A DNA stretch of 10,976 nt. It comes from Fen-1258 sp027348115 (lineage in GTDB: Bacteria; Bacteroidota; Ignavibacteria; Ignavibacteriales; Melioribacteraceae). Below the pieces are notes generated by a model that worked only from the letters and a program-made list of their open reading frames with translations, made no database searches and was not told the origin of the DNA. Below are positions 1 to 6,254 of the stretch, in pieces (positions within the stretch are counted from its first letter, which is position 1; each line of letters starts with the position of its first letter). The stretch spans positions 1-10,976 of the forward strand of contig DAIEQA010000161.1 in assembly GCA_027348115.1 (NCBI GenBank). The letters run 5' to 3'. Made by a program: the position numbers and the translations under genes.

Positions 1-1052
1 AAATATTTTCGTCACTTATTAATCTGGCACTAATAGTGACTATAGTTACCGTCAAAGCAGATTTGGTTTATTCAATTTCTATAATAACTACTACGGCTTT
101 TCTGAATTCTTTGCTGCTATTGGGTTTGTACAGAAGTAAGCAGAAGAGACGAGTGATTCTGGATACTGGAAATGGAAGAGAACAAAAAACAAGCTTGATA
201 CTGGATGCTGAATTTGGATCTGAAAATAAAGAAAGATCGATACTAGATTCTGGATTTATGAGAAGAAATCTCAGTGAATCTTTTCCAGTAGCGGTTGCAG
301 GAATTATGATTAGTATCTATTATAATCTTGACCACGTAATGTTAGGATACATGACTAAGTCGACAGAACTTGGTTACTATGCCGCAGCATATAAGGTAAT
401 TATAATAGCATTGGTACCGGCTGGGATAATTTATCAGGCATTTTTGCCGCAGCTTTCTAGAACAAGTAACGATTTAGAATCTCGCACAAAACTGATGGAT
501 AGTTACTCTAAAGGATTGCTGATAATAGGTGCCTTTCTTACAACGATCGTTTACTTATTTGCCGGCTATATTATTGAAGTCATATACGGCAGCGGATATA
601 TTAATTCAATTATCATCCTTCAAATTCTTTCGATGAATATATACTTTGTTTATTTGAATATAACGTATGGTAATCCATTGATCGCGTGGGATAGACAAAA
701 AGTATATTCATATTCAATAATAGTTGGTGCTCTTAGTAATATTATTCTGAATCTTATTTTGATCCCCAGATATTACGCTACAGGCGCTGCGGTTGCAACT
801 ATATGCAGTGAGCTAGTCGTTATGGCGGGTATAATACCAACTCACTTTGTAATTGCAAAAAGAATTCATTTCGGTACAATTCTAAAAAGTATTGCTTTGA
901 TGATTATAACAAGTACTTGTATTCTTTACATAAAAGATTTAATAGGTTTAGTTCCAAGATTAATTTTAGCATTAGTGCTTTTTATGTCACTAGTATATGC
1001 TTTGCGATTAACAGATTTAAGAAGAATAAAAATGTTATTTCATGAAATATGA
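1..1052 (+). CDS. Polysaccharide flippase (Wzx/MOP family), 5'-partial
   Basis: This is a membrane transporter of the MOP/polysaccharide-biosynthesis family, which flips undecaprenyl-linked oligosaccharides across the cytoplasmic membrane. The frame is open from the first complete codon (position 3) with no stop, so the N-terminus lies upstream of the window; the GTG at 36 is not a convincing start. What remains is the end of the N-terminal lobe (a hydrophobic helix ending LLLLGLYRSK), a charged cytoplasmic linker, and about eight hydrophobic segments of the C-terminal lobe. The first of these holds the family signature ISIYYNLDHVMLGYM followed by GYYAAAYK (about 309-390). The linker contains an unusual triplicated 14-residue repeat, listed separately. 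The last 11 bp overlap glf. Family assignment is secure; the substrate cannot be read from sequence, but the neighbours suggest a galactofuranose-containing glycan. Confidence 0.9.
   Translation, partial: IFSSLINLALIVTIVTVKADLVYSISIITTTAFLNSLLLLGLYRSKQKRRVILDTGNGREQKTSLILDAEFGSENKERSILDSGFMRRNLSESFPVAVAGIMISIYYNLDHVMLGYMTKSTELGYYAAAYKVIIIALVPAGIIYQAFLPQLSRTSNDLESRTKLMDSYSKGLLIIGAFLTTIVYLFAGYIIEVIYGSGYINSIIILQILSMNIYFVYLNITYGNPLIAWDRQKVYSYSIIVGALSNIILNLILIPRYYATGAAVATICSELVVMAGIIPTHFVIAKRIHFGTILKSIALMIITSTCILYIKDLIGLVPRLILALVLFMSLVYALRLTDLRRIKMLFHEI
155..281 (+). repeat. Degenerate 42-bp tandem repeat (3 copies) in the flippase linker
   Basis: Three in-phase copies start at 155/156, 197/198 and 239/240, exactly 42 bp (14 codons) apart. 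Each opens with a core of the form GATWCTRGATDCTGRA, at 155-170, 197-212 and 239-254. The core is itself two copies of a heptamer, GATnCTG, and 42 bp is six heptamers. The encoded units begin ILDTGNG, ILDAEFG and ILDSGFM. Copies 1 and 2 agree at about 28 of 42 bases by hand count; copy 3 keeps mainly the core. The repeat falls in the hydrophilic linker between the two transporter lobes, where an in-frame insertion would be tolerated. Confidence 0.75.
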
Positions 1053-2145
1053 TTATTTGATAGTAGGCGCCGGTTTTTCGGGTGCGGTAATGGCAGAGAG
1101 ATTAGCAACACAGTTGAATAAAAAGGTCATAGTTGTGGAGAAGAGAATCCATATCGGCGGTAACGCTTACGATGAACAAAATGAGCATGGAATATTAATT
1201 CATAGGTACGGACCGCATATATTCCACACGAACAACAAGGATGTTTTTGATTATTTATCACAATTTACCGAATGGACTCCTTACGAACATAAGGTATTGG
1301 CAAATCACCAAGGAAATTTGTATCCGATTCCAATAAATAGAATCACGCTGAACAAATTATATGGAAAGAATTTCAAGAGTGATGTTGAAGTTGAAAATTA
1401 TTATGAATCGGTAAGACAAAAAAGAAATCCAATTCTTAACTCCGAAGACATCATCGTTAATAAAGTCGGTTATGATTTGTTTGATAAGTTTTTTCGTAAC
1501 TACACTAAAAAGCAGTGGGGAAAGGAACCTAAAGATTTATCACCTTCGGTTTGCGGAAGAATACCGGTCAGGACGAACGACGATTGCAGATATTTTACGG
1601 ATAAATATCAATTTATGCCGAAAGACGGTTACACCAGTATGTTTGAGAAAATGTTAAATAATAATAATATTGAGATTGTTCTTGGAACTGATTATAAAAC
1701 GATTCAAAAAGATATTGATTATAAAAGGATGATTTATACAGGTCCAATAGATTATTTCTTCGATTATGTTTACGGCAGATTAGCGTATCGTTCAATTCAA
1801 TTTACATTCGAACATCATAAAGAAGAATTTCATCAATCAAATGCCGTAATAAATTATGTGGATCGAACGAAAGAATTCAGCAGAAGCACGGAGTACAAAT
1901 ACATAACGGGGCAAAGGTCATCTTCGACAATGATAGGTAATGAAAAATTCATATCAAGCGGTGAACCTTACTACCCGGTTCACAACGATAATAACGGTAA
2001 GTCATTTGAAAAGTACTGTAAGGCATCGGCAACCTTAAAAAATGTAATCTTTTGCGGGAGATTAGCAGAGTACAAGTATTACAATATGGATCAAGTAGTT
2101 GCAAACGGCTTGGAAATATTTTCCCGGATACCGTATGGAAAATAA
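1042..2145 (+). CDS. glf: UDP-galactopyranose mutase
   Basis: This FAD-dependent cytoplasmic enzyme interconverts UDP-galactopyranose and UDP-galactofuranose, the only known route to the furanose donor. The 367 residues match the usual bacterial length. The N-terminal Rossmann motif VGAGFSG (8-14) is followed by the acidic ribose-binding end VVEKR (31-35) and GGNAYDE (39-45). Further family landmarks are GPHIFHTN (57-64), the KKQWG tryptophan (W159), GRIPVRTNDD with R173, R281 in EFSRSTEYK, and the C-terminal CGRLAEYKYYNMDQ (338-351). These line up within a residue or so with known active-site residues of enterobacterial Glf, so the enzyme should be active. The ATG at 1042 overlaps the flippase stop by 11 bp, and the gene ends 11 bp into the next glycosyltransferase, indicating translational coupling. 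Its presence predicts galactofuranose in the exported glycan. Confidence 0.97.
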   Translation: MKYDYLIVGAGFSGAVMAERLATQLNKKVIVVEKRIHIGGNAYDEQNEHGILIHRYGPHIFHTNNKDVFDYLSQFTEWTPYEHKVLANHQGNLYPIPINRITLNKLYGKNFKSDVEVENYYESVRQKRNPILNSEDIIVNKVGYDLFDKFFRNYTKKQWGKEPKDLSPSVCGRIPVRTNDDCRYFTDKYQFMPKDGYTSMFEKMLNNNNIEIVLGTDYKTIQKDIDYKRMIYTGPIDYFFDYVYGRLAYRSIQFTFEHHKEEFHQSNAVINYVDRTKEFSRSTEYKYITGQRSSSTMIGNEKFISSGEPYYPVHNDNNGKSFEKYCKASATLKNVIFCGRLAEYKYYNMDQVVANGLEIFSRIPYGK

Positions 2146-3121
2146 TCCATTAGTAAGCATAATTATTTTGTCTTACAATAGAAAAGAAGAACTACGGCGC
2201 GCGATTGAAAAAATATCCGCTCAGAGTTACCGGAATATTGAGATCATTGTTGTAGATAATGCATCGATCGATGGCACTCAACAAATTGTGAAGCAAGAAT
2301 TTAGAGGGGTGAAGCTCATCGCATTGCAAAAAAATATCGGTGCGTCTGCATTGAACGTGGGGAGTAAAATTGCCGGAGGGGGTTACATGTTCATTCAAGA
2401 CGACGATGCATACGTTGACAATGACACTTTAACGATGCTGGTGCAAAAGGCGTTGGAACATAATACGGATATTTTGTATCCAAAAATTTTCACCGAAGAT
2501 GAAAGTTTTTGCTTCAATCAGCACTACAATACCGGGCTATTATCATTTTGGGGATGTGCGGTGTTTATCAAACGCGCCTCGTTTGAAGCTTTGGGTGGAT
2601 TTGACAAAAATATATTTATATGGGGAAATGAACTGGAATTAACGATTAGAGCAACGGAAAACGGTTTTGCAATAGGATATATGCCGGAAGCGAAAGCGTA
2701 CCACACCAAAAGAATGGTTCCCGGGGCAATCAACTATGAAATGTTTGTATTAAACATCAGTCATTTTTTCTATATAGCGAATAAACTTTTCAGCGGAAGT
2801 GAACGATTGCGATTGAACTTCAATTTGGCTTTGCGTTACCTATTGTTATCGAGAAAGAATTTTTCACTAATTCCTAAATTCAATAAAGTGTGGAGATTTA
2901 TCATTTTGGGTAATAAAAACCGCAAGCCGGTAAGGAAAGAGATTCAGAAGCTTTACATCGGCAATTTTTTTGAGTTTGCAAATCCGTTGGTACTGAAATT
3001 TCAATACGGCGGGACGGAAAGCTTCACAACAGAGCGAAATTTACTTTATCCAAATCAATTTGCGTTTCTTAACAGAGAGCAAATTGCAAATCACAGATCG
3101 AAATGGAAAAGATCGCAGTAG
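2135..3121 (+). CDS. Family 2 glycosyltransferase (rhamnosyl/galactofuranosyltransferase-like)
   Basis: This is a GT-A-fold glycosyltransferase predicted to add one sugar to the lipid-linked repeat unit in the cytoplasm. I chose the ATG at 2135 (328 residues), overlapping the glf stop by 11 bp. An upstream in-frame TTG at 2099 would add 12 residues with no family similarity. Seen in the product: VSIIILSYNRKEEL (7-20), the nucleotide-binding VVDNASIDGT (39-48), KNIGASALNVG (66-76), the metal-binding DDD at 89-91, GGFDKNIFIWGNELELTIRA (154-173) as the acceptor/catalytic-base region, and a histidine at 190 in EAKAYHTKR. The overall pattern is that of dTDP-rhamnosyl and galactofuranosyl transferases. 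Adjacent glf makes galactofuranose a reasonable guess, but donor specificity is not determined by anything visible. The C-terminal 130 residues are basic and aromatic-rich and may contact the membrane. Confidence 0.9.
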   Translation: MENNPLVSIIILSYNRKEELRRAIEKISAQSYRNIEIIVVDNASIDGTQQIVKQEFRGVKLIALQKNIGASALNVGSKIAGGGYMFIQDDDAYVDNDTLTMLVQKALEHNTDILYPKIFTEDESFCFNQHYNTGLLSFWGCAVFIKRASFEALGGFDKNIFIWGNELELTIRATENGFAIGYMPEAKAYHTKRMVPGAINYEMFVLNISHFFYIANKLFSGSERLRLNFNLALRYLLLSRKNFSLIPKFNKVWRFIILGNKNRKPVRKEIQKLYIGNFFEFANPLVLKFQYGGTESFTTERNLLYPNQFAFLNREQIANHRSKWKRSQ

Positions 3122-4104
3122 TTATAACAACATTCAACAGAACTGAGTTGCTGCTACTAACCATGACCTCAGTCCTTGAGCTTCCGACAGATATAAGCTC
3201 AATCTACGTCGCAGACAACAATCAAAACGAAGAGACATTAGAGCGGGTACAAAAGCAATTTAAGATGAAGATGAAGAAAGAGGAGTCGAATGAATCGTAC
3301 AGAAGGAGAGACTATCAATTATACTGTAATAAAAAAGAAATTTCACTTGTTTATTTATTGATGAAGAATAACACCGGCGGTGCGGGGGGATTTCATCATG
3401 GATTAAAAACGGCATTCGATGATAATCACGATTGGTATTTTCTTATGGACGATGACGTTGCCGTGAACCCAGATGCATTGAATGAATTGATTAAATATTC
3501 CAATATTTCCAAGTGCCTTCTTTCCAACAGACTAAGTATGAAGGGTAGTGAGTTAACAAGACCAGGATATTTCGATTTTACAACGGGAAGGACATTTTTT
3601 CTTGACGGGTGGAGGGAAATAAAGAAGGATTACACTTTTTCGAATTTAGGTTGCTTCGAAGGGATGCTGATACATAAAGACATCATTGCAAAAATTTCTT
3701 TTCCCGATCCGGATTTTTTCATGATCGGCGACGATATTATATACGGATATCTCGCTTCATATTTTACGAATGTAATATTTGTACGGAGCTCACATGTAAA
3801 AAAGCTGAACGACAGCAGTGAACTCGAAATTGTTAGAAGGAGTTATTTCAGCAAAAGTGTAAACAAAACTTATTATGCAATTCGAAATCAATGGCTGATT
3901 TTTGCTTATCTTGAAAAAATGAATTTACTGAACAAGAAACTCGCATTCGGCATTTTCATCTACAAATTAATCGACACGGTTCTGATATCACTTTCACATT
4001 TCAAAATAAAGCACTTAACTGTCATTGTGAAAGCGATGATAGACGGTGTAGGTATATACAAAAAGAAACTGAAAAGGTTATCTCAAAATTACTTGTTGGT
4101 CTGA
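3103..4104 (+). CDS. Family 2 glycosyltransferase, probable galactofuranosyltransferase
   Basis: This 333-residue GT-A enzyme begins with the classic KIAVVITTFNRTELL and VADNNQ (36-41). It has NTGGAGGFHHG at 90-100 followed by YFLMDDDV, with the DDD metal motif at 116-118. The N-x-GG-x-GG-[FY] element before DDD is typical of galactofuranosyltransferases such as GlfT2, and glf lies two genes upstream, so galactofuranose transfer is the best inference. FFMIGDDIIYGYLA (205-218) fits the conserved acidic patch of that group, although the Glu usually found two residues after the paired Asp is Ile here. H231 and YYAIRNQWL (257-265) are further family features. A Lys/Glu/Arg-rich stretch (about 50-79) lengthens the segment before the NTGG motif. 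The start overlaps the preceding glycosyltransferase by 19 bp. Confidence 0.88.
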   Translation: MEKIAVVITTFNRTELLLLTMTSVLELPTDISSIYVADNNQNEETLERVQKQFKMKMKKEESNESYRRRDYQLYCNKKEISLVYLLMKNNTGGAGGFHHGLKTAFDDNHDWYFLMDDDVAVNPDALNELIKYSNISKCLLSNRLSMKGSELTRPGYFDFTTGRTFFLDGWREIKKDYTFSNLGCFEGMLIHKDIIAKISFPDPDFFMIGDDIIYGYLASYFTNVIFVRSSHVKKLNDSSELEIVRRSYFSKSVNKTYYAIRNQWLIFAYLEKMNLLNKKLAFGIFIYKLIDTVLISLSHFKIKHLTVIVKAMIDGVGIYKKKLKRLSQNYLLV

Positions 4105-4194
4105 AAGTAGACCTAAGATAACGCTGATTAAATTGATTCAAACGGATTAATTTTTTGATGAACTACTTTTGAGACAACCACCAAAATTTAGCAG
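4105..4194 (+). promoter_or_regulatory. 90-bp intergenic gap with promoter-like box
   Basis: This is the only spacer of any size in the cluster. It contains TACTTTTG at 4164-4171, a full match to the TAnnTTTG -7 element of Bacteroidota-type promoters, 23 bp before the downstream ATG. I see no good TTTG/TTG partner at the usual distance of about 20 bp upstream. Three GATT-containing repeats (4126, 4135 and 4145, spaced 9-10 bp) precede it, followed by a T6 run at 4151-4156. It may be a secondary promoter splitting the operon; the evidence is one motif only. Confidence 0.3.
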
Positions 4195-5418
4195 ATGAAC
4201 AGAGAGAGAGTGAAGATCGCATACATACTGGGTAAATATCCTGTTTATTCCGAGAACTTTATTTACCGAGAATTAATTGCACTTCAGAAACTAAATGCCG
4301 CTCCATATATCATCGCGTTAAGAAAAGAAAACGGGACCGGCTATGGAAGTAGAATCGACTTATTGGGGGAAAGATATTTTTTCCCCCGGTTAATACCTTT
4401 AACAATACTTTTGAATTTGTTCTGGTTTTGCAGACGACCGGTAAGGTATCTAAGAATTATTATCATGATTTTTGTCCAGTTGAAAAATTACTCCATATCA
4501 ACTGTATTCAAACAATTCATACTATTATTTTCGGCAGCCGGATTCTATCATTTAATAAAACGGGAAAAAATTAAGTATGTACATGCCCATTTATCAAACG
4601 GGAGTTCAATCGCGTTGTTTTGCAATTTACTAGCCGATCAGAGTTATTCATTTACGCTACATGCATTTGACGATTTATATTCCAACGCAATTTTCCTAAA
4701 GGAGAAAGTAAAACATGCGAAGAAGGTTATGTGTGAAAGCCGGTACAACGAAACATATTTGAAAAATGCCGTTGCAAAGGAGTATCATTCAAAAATTATC
4801 ACAATCTATTCCGGAATTAAGATTTATGAAAACTACATTCAGAAAAAGTGGAACTTACCGATAAGAATCTTATCGATAGGACGTTTAACGGCTCACAAAG
4901 GATTCATTACTTTAATTGAGTCGTTGAAGTTACTGCGTGAACGCAATGCTGAATTTGAAGCACAGATAGTAGGGGAAGGAAGTCAGCACAACGAATTAAT
5001 TCAAACAATTGATAAAAACAGTCTGGCTGAAAATGTTTTTCTCATTGGCGCTAAAAGTTACAATGAGATTGAAAAGATGTATATGTCTGCGGATATTTTT
5101 GTTTTGCCTTCGCAGATTCAGCATAACGGTGAGCGTGACGGATTACCGAACGTTTTAATTGAGGCGATGTCATTCAAACTGCCGGTGATTTCCACTTACG
5201 TGTCGGCAATACCGGAATTGATCGAAGATAAAGAAAGCGGCATGCTGGTTCCGGAAAGAAATCCGGCGGCCTTATTTAATGCCATTTTCTATTTGATACA
5301 GAACGAAGAGGAAGCGGGGAAAATTGCGTTGCGCGGATACGAAATAGTTAAAAAACATTTCAACATTGCGAATACTTCCAAAGAACTTTACGATGCAATA
5401 ATAACCAGTGAGAGTTGA
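4195..5418 (+). CDS. Family 4 glycosyltransferase (WcaL/AmsK-like)
   Basis: This 407-residue GT-B-fold retaining glycosyltransferase should add a hexose to the repeat unit at the inner membrane. The N-terminal LGKYPVYSENFIYREL (12-27) matches the 'P-x-x-SE-T/N-F' opening of WcaL/AmsK-type exopolysaccharide transferases. YVHAHLSNGSSIA (128-140) and FTLHAFDDLY (153-162) are the usual acceptor-lobe motifs. The C-terminal donor lobe begins with ILSIGRLTAHKGF (225-237) and has IVGEGSQ (258-264), ADIFVLPS (299-306) and GERDGLPNVLIEAMS (312-326). In the E-x7-E element the first acid is Asp315 and the second Glu323, as in other 'RDGLPNVLxEAM' members. The ATG at 4195 is favoured; an in-frame GTG at 4210 behind an AGAGAGAG tract is an alternative start. 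It follows the 90-bp gap and overlaps the next gene by 11 bp. Confidence 0.93.
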   Translation: MNRERVKIAYILGKYPVYSENFIYRELIALQKLNAAPYIIALRKENGTGYGSRIDLLGERYFFPRLIPLTILLNLFWFCRRPVRYLRIIIMIFVQLKNYSISTVFKQFILLFSAAGFYHLIKREKIKYVHAHLSNGSSIALFCNLLADQSYSFTLHAFDDLYSNAIFLKEKVKHAKKVMCESRYNETYLKNAVAKEYHSKIITIYSGIKIYENYIQKKWNLPIRILSIGRLTAHKGFITLIESLKLLRERNAEFEAQIVGEGSQHNELIQTIDKNSLAENVFLIGAKSYNEIEKMYMSADIFVLPSQIQHNGERDGLPNVLIEAMSFKLPVISTYVSAIPELIEDKESGMLVPERNPAALFNAIFYLIQNEEEAGKIALRGYEIVKKHFNIANTSKELYDAIITSES

Positions 5419-6181
5419 TGTGGTACTATTAAAGAAAGTGCTGGAAAGTTATGAGCATCTGGATTACCGAGAAAACGCTAAAATCGTCCAACAACTCAAA
5501 CAAAACGGTGGATCAATATTCACGTCGCTACATCCCCACTCCTATTTGAAACTAAGGAGACAACATCAATTAATTTCGAAGATTGAGTATGTATTGATAG
5601 ATTCCTCGTTGATGGTTTATATTGTTAACAAACTTTTGCGAAGACGATTAATTCCAGTCTGTTTCAATTTTACTTTTCCGGAAAACGCAAACAAGGTTAG
5701 TTTTTTTGCCGCCAGCTTTTTAGAATCATTAAGGAAGGATGACGGAATTGGGCTGATTGGTTCGACTTACGATAAATGTAGGCGGGCTGCAAAAGTAATC
5801 TCCGATCGATTCGGTAATTGCAACATAATAATCGCGGAACATGGGTACGCAGCTGGCAGCGAACAAAATAAATTAATCACGGATGTAATAAAATTTAATC
5901 CGGCTGTAGTTGTTTGCGGAAGAGGAGCTGTGAAGCAGGAAGAGCTTATAGTGAAGTTGCAAGAATCGGGATGGAAAGGAACCGGATTATGTGTCGGAGG
6001 ATTCATAACGCAGTCGGCGGAGAGAATTAATTATTATCCGAAATTTTCGGAAAGATATAATCTTAGATGGCTATACCGGATTTTTCGGGAACCGCGGCTT
6101 ATTTTCAGGTACACACTTGTATATCCGTTCGCTGTGGCTGTACTGATCATGGACTGCGTAAAATTAAGAAGCGGCAGATAA
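5408..6181 (+). CDS. WecG/TagA/CpsF-family (GT26) glycosyltransferase, divergent
   Basis: Enzymes of this family transfer ManNAc, ManNAcA or glucose to an undecaprenyl-pyrophosphate-linked sugar early in teichoic acid, enterobacterial common antigen or capsule assembly. The 257-residue length fits. Recognisable parts are FTSLHPHSY (38-46), an LIDSSLMVY segment with D65 where the family has its conserved Asp, GLIGSTYDKCRRAA (115-128), VVVCGRGAVKQEELI (167-181), CVGGFI (195-200), and the C-terminal LRWLYRIFREPRLIFRY (219-235). The last matches the family's LEWLyRl..EPrR...RY. Divergences are V for P in the G-x-PKQE motif, LRW for LEW, and no RAP motif. A hydrophobic tail (about 234-253) probably anchors the protein to the membrane. 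The start is the GTG at 5408, giving an 11-bp overlap with the GT4 gene; a GTG at 5420 is also possible. The fold family is fairly sure, the substrate unknown. Confidence 0.82.
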   Translation: MRVDVVLLKKVLESYEHLDYRENAKIVQQLKQNGGSIFTSLHPHSYLKLRRQHQLISKIEYVLIDSSLMVYIVNKLLRRRLIPVCFNFTFPENANKVSFFAASFLESLRKDDGIGLIGSTYDKCRRAAKVISDRFGNCNIIIAEHGYAAGSEQNKLITDVIKFNPAVVVCGRGAVKQEELIVKLQESGWKGTGLCVGGFITQSAERINYYPKFSERYNLRWLYRIFREPRLIFRYTLVYPFAVAVLIMDCVKLRSGR

Positions 6182-6188
6182 ACGGGAA

Positions 6189-6254
6189 ATGAAATTCAAG
6201 AAACTCGCTATTATGCTAAGCGTAATTTGTTTGACCCCTGGCATGATGCGTTCT
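6189..6254 (+). other. Predicted signal peptide of the C25 peptidase
   Basis: Codons 1-22 give a basic start (KFKK), a hydrophobic core (LAIMLSVICL), a helix-breaking Pro-Gly and a short polar end (MMRS) immediately before Gln23. Bacteroidota signal peptidase I sites often leave an N-terminal Gln that is cyclised to pyroglutamate (the 'Q-rule'), and cleavage between Ser22 and Gln23 would fit. Met at -3 is not ideal, so the exact site is uncertain. Confidence 0.6.

Noticed and set aside
36..1052. Flippase as a complete 338-residue protein starting at GTG 36
   Set aside because: The frame continues without a stop to position 3, and MOP flippases are usually 400-500 residues with a full N-lobe; the gene is cut by the window edge.
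1660..1675. AAT-repeat run in glf as a possible phase-variation tract
   Set aside because: It is a trinucleotide run encoding NNNN, so slippage would stay in frame, and it is only four units long.
2099..2134. TTG at 2099 as start of the first GT2 gene
   Set aside because: The 12 added residues show no family similarity, while the ATG at 2135 gives the normal GT2 beginning and the same 11-bp overlap seen at other junctions.
4098..4113. Hairpin GGTCT-GAAAGT-AGACC over the stop of the second GT2 gene as a terminator
   Set aside because: The stem is only 5 bp and no T tract follows it; the T run at 4151 is far away and not behind a stem.
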